Assembly (NCBI GenBank): GCA_052437175.1
Contig: JBQVOK010000003.1
Location: 124,001-188,000, forward strand
Origin: JACVCJ01 sp052437175
GTDB lineage: Bacteria > Bacteroidota > Bacteroidia > CAIKAF01
Direction of reading: 5' to 3'
Length of the DNA stretch: 64,000 nucleotides
This document shows positions 33,481 through 43,200 of this stretch, piece after piece. The position numbers and the translations under genes are program-made. The notes beneath the pieces are model-generated. The model made no database searches. It saw only the letters and a list, made by a program, of their open reading frames with translations, and was not told the origin of the DNA. The number at the start of each line of letters is the position of its first letter. Positions within the stretch are counted from its first letter, which is position 1.

Positions 33481-34974
33481 ATGTCGTTAAAATCAGCACT
33501 GGGACTTATGTACGCCCGCTTCGTGGTTAAAGGTATACGCCGCGATGCCCGCCGGGCCCTAAGGAACCAGGAGAACATCTTCCGCAACCTCATCCGTACG
33601 GCGCGCAGCACCGAATTCGGAAAAGACCACCGTTTCGAACGCATACACCGCTACGAGGACTTTAAACGGTATGTGCCCGTTGGCGATTACGAGATCCTGA
33701 AACAATATATAGACCGCGCCGCAGCCGGCGAACCCAATGTACTCTGGCCCGGTAAACCCAAATTCCTGGCCAAAACCTCCGGCACCACTTCGGGCGTTAA
33801 ACTGATACCCATTACCAAAGCCAGCGCCCCCTACCACGTACGCTCGGCCATGCAGGGCGTTTTCTGCTACCTGGCCGACAGCGGCAGTGCCGACGTGCTC
33901 AACGGTAAACTCATTTTTCTTTCGGGCAGTCCCAAGCTCAAAATGGTGAACGGCATCTTTATCGGCCGCCTTTCCGGTATTGTGAACCACCTGGTACCCG
34001 GCTGGCTTAAACGCAACCAGGTGCCAAGCTGGAAAACCAATATCATCGAGGACTGGGAAGTAAAAGTAGAGGCCATTGCCGATGAAACCATACCGCTGGA
34101 CATGCGCCTGATCAGTGGTATTCCTGCCTGGGTGCAGATGTATTTCGAAAAAGTACTCGAAAAAACGGGAAAAGAGACCATCCTGGAGGTTTTTCCCCAC
34201 TTCAGCATATTCGTGTATGGCGGCGTGAATTTTGAGCCGTATAAAGCCAAAATTTACAGCCTGATCGGCAAACAGGTGCCCAGCATAGAGACCTATCCCG
34301 CTTCCGAAGGCTTCATCGCCTACCAGGACACACAACAGGAGCCGGGTATGCTGCTGCTTACCAATAACGGCATCTTTTACGAATTTGTGAGCACAGATAC
34401 GTATTTCAGCGAGAACCCCGAACGCATACCGCTAAAAGACGTAGAGCTGAATGTAAATTACGCGCTTATACTCAATACCAATGCCGGCCTCTGGGGCTAC
34501 AGCATCGGCGACACCGTAAAATTTGTGTCGAAAGACCCCTACCGCATTGTGGTTACCGGCCGCATTAAACATTTTATTTCCGCCTTCGGCGAACACGTGA
34601 TCTCCGAAGAGGTAGACGCCGCCATGGCCCATGCCTGCGCACAGACCGGTGCCGAAATTTTTGAGTTCCACGTGGCACCGAAAATCCAGGTGGAAAATGA
34701 GCTGCCTTACCACGAATGGTTCATAGAATTTACAAAGGAACCCGATGATATACAACATTTTCGTGATGAACTGGACGCAGAAATGCGACGCCGGAACATC
34801 TACTACGAAGACCTGATCGCAGGCAATATTCTCCAGAAGGCCGTTATACGGGCCCTGCCGCGGAACAGTTTTATCGGGTACATGAAAAGCAAGGGAAAAC
34901 TGGGCGGACAAAACAAAGTGCCCCGCCTCATGAACGACCGTACAATTGCCGGAGAACTGGAACAGATGTTATAA
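33481..34974 (+). CDS. GH3 auxin-responsive-promoter family acyl-adenylate enzyme
   Basis: 497 residues. The ATP-binding motif 'AKTSGTTSGVKLIPIT' (about residues 97-112) and the later 'FVYGGVNFEPYK' and 'YPASEGFIAYQD' blocks match the GH3 fold. These enzymes belong to the ANL superfamily and join a carboxylic acid to an amine through an adenylate. Bacterial members occur widely in Bacteroidota, but their substrates are not established. The gene directly follows the LytM-like gene. Its stop abuts the stop of the convergent ABC gene in a TTATAA palindrome (34969-34974). Confidence 0.88.
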   Translation: MSLKSALGLMYARFVVKGIRRDARRALRNQENIFRNLIRTARSTEFGKDHRFERIHRYEDFKRYVPVGDYEILKQYIDRAAAGEPNVLWPGKPKFLAKTSGTTSGVKLIPITKASAPYHVRSAMQGVFCYLADSGSADVLNGKLIFLSGSPKLKMVNGIFIGRLSGIVNHLVPGWLKRNQVPSWKTNIIEDWEVKVEAIADETIPLDMRLISGIPAWVQMYFEKVLEKTGKETILEVFPHFSIFVYGGVNFEPYKAKIYSLIGKQVPSIETYPASEGFIAYQDTQQEPGMLLLTNNGIFYEFVSTDTYFSENPERIPLKDVELNVNYALILNTNAGLWGYSIGDTVKFVSKDPYRIVVTGRIKHFISAFGEHVISEEVDAAMAHACAQTGAEIFEFHVAPKIQVENELPYHEWFIEFTKEPDDIQHFRDELDAEMRRRNIYYEDLIAGNILQKAVIRALPRNSFIGYMKSKGKLGGQNKVPRLMNDRTIAGELEQML

Positions 34975-36339
34975 ACCAACGCGCTGCAGGCCCGCTTCCC
35001 CCAGGTGATAGCAGGCATCGAAGCTAAAAGGAAAAATATCGGGCTGATGGGTAAAATACACTACGGCCATTCCGTTTGCCCGGCTTTGTTCGTAAATGAC
35101 CCGAAGCACACTGCGGGCCGTTTCCCGGTCCAGGTTGGCCGTAATTTCATCGCAAAGCAGCACACGGGGTTCACAGGCCAGGGCCCTGGCCACACCGATC
35201 CGTTGCCGCTGTCCCCCGCTCAGTTCATGTGCGCGGCGGTTAAGCGCATCTGCCGGCAGACCCATTTTCTGCAGCCAGGCCGCAGCCAGAACTTTACGTT
35301 GTGCCGTTTTTACTTTCCCCAGGTAATACGCGCCTTCGGTCAGTATACGCCACACCGGCATAAATGGCGGCAGGGTACTGAAACCATCCTGGAAGATCAG
35401 TTGCAGGAAAGCCGGCATCTGTTCCCGGGTAAAAAGCGGATCGAGGTCCGGATACAAAATTGTTCCACGTGTAACTTTTAGTTGTGCCGACAACAAAGCG
35501 GCCAGGGTCGACTTTCCGCTGCCACTTTCGCCGGTCACCCGGATATACTCTCCGGGATGAATGTCCAGATCCAGGTTCCGGAGCACCGGTTCCCAGGAAG
35601 AATAGGAAAAATGAATGTTTTTTGCTGAAATAAGAGGGTAATCTACTGTACCTTTTGATATAAGGTCATTTTTTTTAGTATTATCAAAAAAAGAAGCGTT
35701 ATTTTTTTCTATATCAGATAGATATATAAATGAAATATCAAAATCACGCAAGAGCTGAATATCGTGACCTGCCAGCAATACTGTCCGTTTTTTTTCGGAA
35801 GAATGGCGCGTAATTATGTTAAGTAAAAGCCGGGCATTGACAGGGTCGAGTGCCGAAGTCACCTCATCGAGCAATAAAAGATCCGCTTCGCATAAAAGTC
35901 CGAGCAAAACATGGATCCGTTGTTTTTGTCCACCCGAAAGTTCAAAAAACTGTTTTTTCAGCACGGAAGGATCCAGCTGCAGTTCTTCCAGGTCTCTCCG
36001 GATACGCTGGTCCCTCTCCTCCTTACTTTTTCCGGCATGATGTAAATCCCAGGTTTCGTGCAGCAGCTTATCCACACGTAATACCGGGTTCAGGGCTGCG
36101 GACGCGTCCTGGAAAACGTATACGGTATTCTTTCCGGGAACCGGGGCCGGGAGTACAGAACCACTTGCATGCAAACCCGGCGGAAGGATGCCCGCCATTG
36201 CCTGCATAAGGAGTGATTTGCCCGCACCGCTCTCCGACACCAGGCAGTATACACGGCCAGGTTCAGGGTCCAGGGTAAGCGCCGGCGTAAGTGCCCGGTC
36301 CTTTTTCCAGACCTGCAGGTTACGGATCACAGGCAACAT
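34969..36339 (-). CDS. ABC transporter protein with two fused ATPase domains (Opp/Dpp-like)
   Basis: 456 residues, short for two ATPase domains. Domain 1 has Walker A S35-E-S-G-A-G-K-S42, signature 'LSGGQKQRI' and Walker B 'LLLLDEVTSALDP'. Domain 2 has Walker A 'GESGSGKST' (about 265), signature 'LSGGQRQRI' and 'VLLCDEITANLD'. It resembles the fused peptide/nickel importer ATPases. No permease or binding-protein gene is adjacent, so the transported substrate is unknown. It follows the lipoprotein gene by 3 bases, and a parS-like sequence lies within it (35461). Confidence 0.87.
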   Translation of the reverse strand: MLPVIRNLQVWKKDRALTPALTLDPEPGRVYCLVSESGAGKSLLMQAMAGILPPGLHASGSVLPAPVPGKNTVYVFQDASAALNPVLRVDKLLHETWDLHHAGKSKEERDQRIRRDLEELQLDPSVLKKQFFELSGGQKQRIHVLLGLLCEADLLLLDEVTSALDPVNARLLLNIITRHSSEKKRTVLLAGHDIQLLRDFDISFIYLSDIEKNNASFFDNTKKNDLISKGTVDYPLISAKNIHFSYSSWEPVLRNLDLDIHPGEYIRVTGESGSGKSTLAALLSAQLKVTRGTILYPDLDPLFTREQMPAFLQLIFQDGFSTLPPFMPVWRILTEGAYYLGKVKTAQRKVLAAAWLQKMGLPADALNRRAHELSGGQRQRIGVARALACEPRVLLCDEITANLDRETARSVLRVIYEQSRANGMAVVYFTHQPDIFPFSFDACYHLGEAGLQRVGL

Positions 36340-36342
36340 GCC

Positions 36343-36885
36343 TTAAAGGGGTTTAGACTGAAAATCTTTGGGGTAGATGGTAATATTGAGTTTACCATAG
36401 CCGTATTCGGCCGATTCGTCCTTCATTTCGATCACGGCATTACTGCCGGTCTGCGAAGGACCCATCCATACATACACGCCCATCTGTTGCTGGGGCTCTC
36501 CGAATTTTTTGGAATAATATTTTTTGAAATCCTGCGTAAGCGTATCCGCCTGACCTTCGCTGGCCAGGAACACGTCCATTTCGATCTTCTGCAGGGCATT
36601 GCCCCCAAAGGTATATTTGAGGTTCAGGGCACGTTCCTCCGGTAATTTATAGTCGTAGATCAGTGCATACTTATTACTCACCACCAGGGCCGAATCGTAT
36701 TCCATCTGGCGCACCACATCAGGGTCATCGCCCAGGTCGGCACCACGCACCAGGCCTGCGGAATCTTTCAGTACGGTCTCAAAGAGAGAAAAGGCGGCCG
36801 GGGCCGGTTTCAGCGGAGCTTTCGATCCGCAGGAAACAAGCATACCGCCTGCGGCAACCATCAAAAAAAGTCTGTACAGTTTCAT
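36343..36885 (-). CDS. Lipoprotein of unknown function
   Basis: 180 residues with a lipobox (GGMLVSC, Cys about 20). The mature part is a small mixed domain: 'EYDSALVVSNKYALIYDYKLPEERALNLKYTFGGNALQKIEMDVFLASEGQADTL' region, 'KLNITIYPKD' near the end. No recognised family. It lies between mnmG (24 bases upstream) and the ABC ATPase gene (3 bases downstream) on one leftward transcript. Confidence 0.65.
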   Translation of the reverse strand: MKLYRLFLMVAAGGMLVSCGSKAPLKPAPAAFSLFETVLKDSAGLVRGADLGDDPDVVRQMEYDSALVVSNKYALIYDYKLPEERALNLKYTFGGNALQKIEMDVFLASEGQADTLTQDFKKYYSKKFGEPQQQMGVYVWMGPSQTGSNAVIEMKDESAEYGYGKLNITIYPKDFQSKPL

Positions 36886-36909
36886 ATCTTAAAGGTAATG
36901 AATATACGT

Positions 36910-38784
36910 TTAGCGTCCCAATTTAATGAGCAAAACCGAAATATCTGCAGGTGATACCCCGCTGATGCGGCTGGCCTGACCTAGGTTTTCCGGCCGGATG
37001 CGGCTGAGTTTTTCCCGGGCTTCCATCGACAAGGATGGCAGGCCGTGATAATCGAAGGCCGAATCCAGTTTTACATACTCCAGGCGTTGCATTTTCTCGG
37101 CCATTTCGCGCTCCCGTTGTATATAGCCTTCGTATTTAATAAGGGTCTCGGCCAGCTCCGTTTCATCTTTATACAGGGGCCGTTCCAGGCCTTCAGCCAG
37201 GTCGGTCGCTATCGTATCCAGGCCCATTATTTCTTCCAGGAATACGTTGGGGCGCGACAGTACCGAGTCCAGCTTCACTTTCTGACGCAGGGGCATAGAA
37301 CCTTTCGACTCCAGGTACGCATTCAGCTGTTCCGGCGAAACGCTGTACTGCACAATATTTTTGCGCAGGCGTTCTACCATGGCTTTTCGCTCTGTAAAAA
37401 CAGCGTAACGGTCATCTTTTACAAGGCCTACAGCCCTACCCTTTTCGGTAAGTCTAAAATCAGCATTGTCCTGGCGAAGCAGAATGCGGTATTCCGCCCT
37501 TGAGGTGAACATACGATAGGGTTCTTCGGTACCTTTATTGATGAGGTCATCGATAAGCACACCGATATAGGCTTCTTCCCGGCCCAGCACCAGGGGTTGT
37601 TCTTCTTTCCCTTTCAGGTGGGCATTAATCCCGGCCATGAGACCCTGGCAGGCTGCTTCTTCATAGCCTGTGGTTCCGTTTATCTGTCCGGCAAAATAGA
37701 GATTCTCCACCAGTTTCGTCTCCAGGGTATGGCGCAGCTGCACGGGCGGAAAATAGTCGTACTCGATGGCATAACCGGGTCGGAACATCACAGCATTTTC
37801 AAAGCCCACGATCTTACGCAGGGCTTTATACTGTACCTCTTCGGGCAGGCTGGAAGAGAATCCGTTCACATAGATCTCCACGGTATTACGGCCTTCGGGT
37901 TCCACAAAGAGCTGGTGACTGTCTTTATCCGAAAAGCGATTGATCTTATCTTCGATAGAAGGACAATACCGGGGGCCCAGACCCTGTATACGGCCATTGA
38001 ACATGGGCGATTTTTCAAAGCCGGTCTTCAGCACATCGTGTACTTCCTGGCTGGTATAGGTTATATAGCAGCTCATCTGGTTTTCCAGCGGAGGCGTATG
38101 CATATACGAGAAACGGGAAGGATCCGGATCACCTTCCTGTTCAGTCATGGCGGCATAATTCAGAGAACGGCCGTCCAGGCGCGGAGGTGTACCGGTCTTC
38201 ATACGGCCCGATTCAAACCCGAGGGCTTCCAGCTGGGCCGTGAGTCCATAAGAGGCCTTCTCTCCTGCCCTGCCGCCTTTGAGTTGTTTTTCCCCGATAT
38301 GGATAATGCCATTGAGGAAGGTTCCATTGGTAAGTACTACAGCTTTGGCATGGAACTGTTGTCCCATGGAAGTGATTACGCCGTATACTCTTTTATCTTT
38401 TACGAGGAGTTCCACTACAGAATCCTGCCAGAAATACAGGTTTGGGATTGCCTCCAGCTGCATTCTCCACTCTTCGGCAAAGCGCGCACGGTCATTCTGC
38501 GTACGCGGACTCCACATGGCCGGACCTTTGGAGCGGTTCAGCATACGGAATTGAATGGCCGTTTTATCGCTCACGATCCCGGAAAGTCCGCCCAGGGCGT
38601 CAATTTCACGCACGATCTGGCCTTTTGCTACGCCACCCATGGCGGGATTACAGGACATTTGGCCTATTTTGGTCATATCCATGGTCACCAGGAGCACTTT
38701 GGAGCCCATGTTTGCGGCTGCGGCTGCGGCTTCGTTTCCCGCATGCCCGGCACCCACTACGATTATATCAAATTCAGAAAACAT
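36910..38784 (-). CDS. mnmG: tRNA uridine-5-carboxymethylaminomethyl modification enzyme MnmG (GidA)
   Basis: 624 residues, normal size. The FAD-binding N-terminus is 'FDIIVVGAGHAGNEAAAAAANMGSKVLLVT', with the family blocks 'CNPAMGGVAKGQIVREIDALGG' and 'QINGTTGYEEAACQGLMAGINA'. The C-terminal helical domain ends 'ISGVSPADISVLLIKLGR'. With MnmE it forms the cmnm5 modification at wobble uridine 34 of several tRNAs. The short region upstream (38785-38846) carries two identical parS-like sites. Confidence 0.97.
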   Translation of the reverse strand: MFSEFDIIVVGAGHAGNEAAAAAANMGSKVLLVTMDMTKIGQMSCNPAMGGVAKGQIVREIDALGGLSGIVSDKTAIQFRMLNRSKGPAMWSPRTQNDRARFAEEWRMQLEAIPNLYFWQDSVVELLVKDKRVYGVITSMGQQFHAKAVVLTNGTFLNGIIHIGEKQLKGGRAGEKASYGLTAQLEALGFESGRMKTGTPPRLDGRSLNYAAMTEQEGDPDPSRFSYMHTPPLENQMSCYITYTSQEVHDVLKTGFEKSPMFNGRIQGLGPRYCPSIEDKINRFSDKDSHQLFVEPEGRNTVEIYVNGFSSSLPEEVQYKALRKIVGFENAVMFRPGYAIEYDYFPPVQLRHTLETKLVENLYFAGQINGTTGYEEAACQGLMAGINAHLKGKEEQPLVLGREEAYIGVLIDDLINKGTEEPYRMFTSRAEYRILLRQDNADFRLTEKGRAVGLVKDDRYAVFTERKAMVERLRKNIVQYSVSPEQLNAYLESKGSMPLRQKVKLDSVLSRPNVFLEEIMGLDTIATDLAEGLERPLYKDETELAETLIKYEGYIQREREMAEKMQRLEYVKLDSAFDYHGLPSLSMEAREKLSRIRPENLGQASRISGVSPADISVLLIKLGR

Positions 38785-38791
38785 ATATCAT

Positions 38792-38807
38792 TGTTTCACG
38801 TGGAACA
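38792..38807. promoter_or_regulatory. parS-like centromere site 1
   Basis: TGTTTCACGTGGAACA, which is the reverse complement of TGTTCCACGTGAAACA, the Bacillus subtilis-type parS recognised by ParB/Spo0J. It is in the gap just upstream of mnmG. Confidence 0.85.
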
Positions 38808-38830
38808 ATTTCCTTTCGTATTTCACATAA

Positions 38831-38846
38831 TGTTTCACGTGGAACA
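38831..38846. promoter_or_regulatory. parS-like centromere site 2
   Basis: Identical 16-bp sequence and orientation to site 1, starting 39 bases further on. Its last base touches the stop codon of the DUF456 gene (38847-38849). Confidence 0.85.
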
Positions 38847-39341
38847 TTACAAACCCATAAAGAAAACCACGATAAAGATTATTAAGTGTACAAAGGTAAT
38901 GAAAAGCTTGATCAGTGCGCTCACCACAAAGCCGATGGTGCTACCCACCGACGATTTCAGCGATTGTTTCCAGCCTTGTTTTTTTACAGATTCCCCTGCA
39001 AAGGTTCCGGCAAAAGAACCGATAATACTTCCCCAGAGTCCCCAGTATAAACCGATGATCTGACCAATACCCGCACCCGTTGCTCCGGCCTTTGTCCCTC
39101 CGAACATCTTAACCGTTGCCGAGGGAATCACATAATCGACCACAATGCCGATCAGCGTAAGCAAAATGGCAAGCGTCCAGCCAAACCAGCCCAGTGAAAA
39201 TGTCGGACCCGAATAGTGCAACATAACCAGTCCGGCCATACTGATCGGCGGACCCGGTAACACAGGAAGTACCGAACCGGCCATACCCAGTAAAACGCAG
39301 ACAAGTCCGCAGACAATAAGTACAATGGTAATCCACTCCAT
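38847..39341 (-). CDS. DUF456 family membrane protein
   Basis: 164 residues that are nearly all hydrophobic: 'ITIVLIVCGLVCVLLGMAGSVLPVLPGPPISMAGLVML', a central Gly-rich 'GGTKAGATGAGIGQIIGLYWGLWGSIIGSFAGTFAGE', and a final helix. The 'LPVLPGPP' and glycine-zipper segments are characteristic of DUF456. The function is unknown. It starts 1 base after the ybeY stop and is followed by the parS sites and mnmG. Confidence 0.85.
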   Translation of the reverse strand: MEWITIVLIVCGLVCVLLGMAGSVLPVLPGPPISMAGLVMLHYSGPTFSLGWFGWTLAILLTLIGIVVDYVIPSATVKMFGGTKAGATGAGIGQIIGLYWGLWGSIIGSFAGTFAGESVKKQGWKQSLKSSVGSTIGFVVSALIKLFITFVHLIIFIVVFFMGL

Positions 39342-39342
39342 A

Positions 39343-39774
39343 TTAAAATGTGTTTAATGCTTTATCTTCTTCGCGGCGCATTTCCGCTTCCTGCTCCGGG
39401 CTTTTGTCTTTAAAACCCACCAGGTGCAGAATTCCATGCGCCAGTACTCTTCTCATTTCCGTGGAAAAAGAAACACCAAAATCGGATGCATTTTCACGCA
39501 CCCGGTCCACACTGATGTAGATCTCCCCTACGATCTTTTTACTCTTTGTGTTTTCCCGGAGATCGAATGTGATGATATCCGTATAATAATCGTGATCGAG
39601 GGAGCTTCGGTTTATTTCCAGCAGGAAATCATCCGAACAGAAAATATAGCGCAGTTCCTGCACGGCATAACCATGTGCCTTTGCCAGGTTCTGCAGCCAG
39701 TTTTTTAGTCGTGTCCTTTCCTTCAGCGGAATGGAAATATCAGCGCTGTGAAATGTAAGTGCATTTTTTTTCAT
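39343..39774 (-). CDS. ybeY: rRNA maturation endoribonuclease YbeY
   Basis: 143 residues from the ATG at 39774. The metal motif is 'HGILHLVGFKDKS': the first two histidines of the H3XH5XH triad are present and the third is replaced (KDK), a variant that, as I recall, is usual in Bacteroidota homologues. 'DYYTDIITFDL' and 'GEIYISVDRVRENA' are further family blocks. YbeY takes part in 16S rRNA 3'-end maturation and ribosome quality control. The start overlaps the stop of the upstream kinase-like gene (ATGA). Confidence 0.92.
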   Translation of the reverse strand: MKKNALTFHSADISIPLKERTRLKNWLQNLAKAHGYAVQELRYIFCSDDFLLEINRSSLDHDYYTDIITFDLRENTKSKKIVGEIYISVDRVRENASDFGVSFSTEMRRVLAHGILHLVGFKDKSPEQEAEMRREEDKALNTF

Positions 39775-40211
39775 CGTGCAGGATGTACAGATCGGAAGTG
39801 CAAATCTACGCATCTTCCGCCATCCTTGAAAGCGATATCGTCTGCCAGGCGGCGCATCAGGAAAACACCACGGCCATTCGGCTGATCGATGAAAAAAGGA
39901 TCGGTCGGGTCCGGCAGTTCGTCCGGATCGAAACCCGTTCCGGAATCTTTTACAGAAAAGGTATGTACATCGCCGTCGATGGCGTATTCAATTTCAACTT
40001 CTTTGCCCGGATCACATTTGGACCCGTGTTGGATGGCATTATTCACCGCTTCGGTAAGCGCAATAAGTATACGGCCGAATTCTTCTTCGCGGGTACGGAT
40101 GTCGGGAAGTGATTCCTGAATGAAAGACTCCACTTTTCCGACATTCTGAATTTCGGCGGGAAATACTATTCTATTCACCAGAGACGAGGGCATAAAAACG
40201 TTATTATCCAT
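39771..40211 (-). CDS. Anti-sigma-factor-like ATP-binding protein (HATPase_c, RsbW/SpoIIAB type)
   Basis: 146 residues. The GHKL ATPase motifs are present: N-box 'LTEAVNNAIQHGSK', G1 'VKDSGTGFDPDELPDP' and G2 'NGRGVFLMRRLADD'. This is the compact single-domain form that binds a sigma factor or phosphorylates an anti-anti-sigma protein. No sigma factor or STAS-domain antagonist is adjacent, so the partner is elsewhere. It overlaps ybeY by 4 bases and follows the DUF4175 gene by 51 bases. Confidence 0.85.
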   Translation of the reverse strand: MDNNVFMPSSLVNRIVFPAEIQNVGKVESFIQESLPDIRTREEEFGRILIALTEAVNNAIQHGSKCDPGKEVEIEYAIDGDVHTFSVKDSGTGFDPDELPDPTDPFFIDQPNGRGVFLMRRLADDIAFKDGGRCVDLHFRSVHPAR

Positions 40212-40262
40212 TTAACAGATTTGCAACCCAGTATAATACGTAAAAAACACGCTCAGGTTGCA

Positions 40263-43200
40263 TTAAATTGAAGATTTGTTAAAGTAGGACTGCACTTTCT
40301 GACGATAATACGGCACAAAATCGGCAGGCACCGTACGTAAAACATCCTTCATGCCCTCCTGCAGTTTTTTCCACTCCAGGTACTTCTCGATATTGTCCGG
40401 GATCAGATCATCGGCCGAATTGCTCTCCCGCTGTTCATCCTCGTCCTGCTCGCGTAATGCTTTTTCACTTTCGAGCATGCGGGAGTATATTTCGTTCTGG
40501 CGACGCATGGTCTCCGAAGATATCTTCTTGTTGTAAAAATCCGTTTCGTTCTCCTCCATTCTCTTAGCCAGTTCCTGCATCATGCGTTTCTGGTCCGGGT
40601 CGGCCGTTTTTTCAGCCAGCTCCTGCAACATCTTGCGCAGTTGTTCCTGCTGCTGGGCCATCTGGGCAAATTCTTTGCTGTTTTGTCCGTTCATGCTGTT
40701 CCGTTCCCCCGGTTTGGGCTGGCCATCCTGACCCTGGCCCGATTGTCCGCCCGGCTTCTGCTGCTGGCCTTCTTTCTGCTGTTTGCTCATCTGCTGGGCC
40801 ATCTTCTGCATCTGCTCGCCCAGTTTTTGTTGCATCTGCTGCATCTGTTTCATTTGTTCTGACGAAGAGGGATTGCCCTGACCGGGTTTTTTACAGGCCT
40901 TATTGCCCATACTGCTTCCCCCCTTTTTCATCATCATCTGCTGCTGGGAATTCTCGATACTCTCCGAGAGCATCAGCGCCAGGTTATTGATAGACGCCAT
41001 GGCATACTGTTGCTGCGTGGAGGCATTGGGAACGCGACGCTCGGCCAGGAAAGAAACCGCATCGCTCATACCCCGTTTTACCGTGGCAATCTCTTTGTTG
41101 ATCATACCGCTCAGGTTTACCTGGCGTTTGCTCAGTGCAAAAAGGCTGTCCTCGATCACGCGGGCATCGTCCTGCAATTTACGTTGTTTGCGGGTAATTT
41201 CCTTGTAGGCCGGACTGTCCATATTTACCTTACCCAGGTCAGCGATCAGGTTCTCCTGCTGGAAAGAAAGCTTCAGCAGATTATCCAGCAGACGACGCAT
41301 GCTCTCCAGGTCTTCTTCCTGGTTATTGTCTTCCATCTCCTGTTGCTGCTGCTGCAGACTGTTGCTCAGCTGCTGCATCTGGTCGCCGGCATTCTGCTGC
41401 GATTCGGAGGCTTTTTTATTCTGCCCCTTTTCCATATTCTGCTGACTGTTCTGCTGCTCCTGCTGGATATTCTGTTCCTGCTGATCGGTATTTTTTATCT
41501 CTTCGTTCGGCTTTTCCAGCTCTGAATTTTTCTTTTCGATATCGTCCAGCTGCTTACGTACATCCTCGAATTCCTTATTGATCTCTTCCTGTTTTTTCTG
41601 CAGCTCTTCCTTTTTCACCGGGTCGTTCCCTTTGGTCTTTTCGGTTTCTTTAGCCAGTTCTTTTTGCTTTTCGGCCAGTTCGTTCAGCTGCTCCACGGTT
41701 TCCTTCATCAGCTGTTCCAGTTCCATTTGCTTGTACAGTTCCAGGGTACGCTCCAGCTGTTTCTGCAGGTCTTCGGAATTGAATTTCATGTCCTGCAGTT
41801 TCTCCTGGGCTTTTTTAGGATCTTCGGTCTTATTCAGTTCTTCCAGCTTTTTCATCAGCTCTTTGAACTCGTCGCTCATCAGTTCGTCCATCAGCTTTTG
41901 CAGCTGTTCTTCTTTGAGGCGTTCCTCTTCCGATTTTTCGGTAAACTGATCCTTCTTAAAGTTATTGATCTCGTTCTCCTTTTTCAGGTCCTCGATCTTT
42001 TTCTCCAGTTCTTTCTGTTTCTTCAGCAGGTCTTCGATACGTTTTTTATCCTGCCAGTCCATATTGCGCTTTTCCAGCAGCTGTTTGTTCAGCTTTTCGG
42101 CATCGCGCTGCAATTCGCGGGCTTCTTTCACACTTTCGGTCAGACTGTTCTTCACCGATTGTGAGGCTTCGGAATTCTGTTTGCGCAGTTCTTCCTTGGT
42201 TGGAATTTTATAGATGCGTTTTGCGCTTTTGGTGGTCTTGCTGCCATTTATGCCGTCGTTATCCGAAATGCTGAAATAGTAATGCACTTTATCGCCGGGT
42301 TTCGGGTCAAGTTCACGAAAGTTGAACGCATACAGGAACGCCTGTTTCAGCGATCCGCTCTGCAGACCAATGGCTTTGCTTTCATAACGGGCCGGCTCTC
42401 CTTCTCCCGAAGTAATGCCATAGTGGAATATCAGGCCGCGGAAACCGTAATCGTCCTGCACATTGCCCAGGAAATAGAACATAGTGCTCACCACGCTGTC
42501 GGCACGTTCCTGCACGTCGATGGCCGGGAACTGATCTTTAACAACGGAAATGGTATACTTAAGCGTATCGCGGTTACTGATACCGCTGTGCAGGGGCAGA
42601 ATGGCGTATGGCAGGGTATTGTTTACGCGGCGGCGGAAGTTAAAGGAGGGTCCGCCGGAGAGCACCATTACACTGTCGGCCGAGGTTTTTACCCAGACCT
42701 TCTGTGTATTTTTGGTATACATGAACCAGGAAAGTACCGTTCCTTCGGGCACCAGCAGATCGCCTGTACCGTTGAACTCTTCGGGGCTACGGTTCAGGTA
42801 GGCAGGGTATTCGGCTTTAATTTTAAATCCGGTCACGGCTGCACGCGGATTCACACGTACTTGGTACGGGTCGCTGTAAAATCCATCGGCAAAAAAGCGG
42901 AAAGTAAAATTCTTACGTACATTCTTGAATGTATATACGAACTTTCCGTTCTCACCCGTGCGCATGCGGAACTGCGCGCCTTCCGACTCTACATACACAT
43001 CGGCAGGAACAACGGGACCTTCGGTCTTCAGTTCCACTTCCAGATCGGCATTCTCTTCTGCTTCGAGATCGGTGTTGAGTATACGAAAAGCAAAGGGAGC
43101 TTCGGGTTTAAATTCCCTTCCGAAGAGTACCAGGCGTTCTGTACTTTTGGTAAGTACCGAGGGCGCCAGGAAAAGCAGCAGAAAGGTAATAATGACCGGG

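Noticed and set aside
37597..39063. 488-codon plus-strand frame opposite mnmG and DUF456
   Set aside because: It crosses the parS-bearing gap and two real genes; shadow frame.
39343..39774. YbeY with missing third histidine read as an inactive enzyme
   Set aside because: The HGxLHLxGxKDK variant is, as far as I recall, the normal form in Bacteroidota, so loss of function is not implied.
40621..42213. Codon-level repeats in the DUF4175 gene considered as a DNA repeat array
   Set aside because: The repetitiveness follows from Gln, Glu and Lys codons in coiled coils; there is no fixed unit length.
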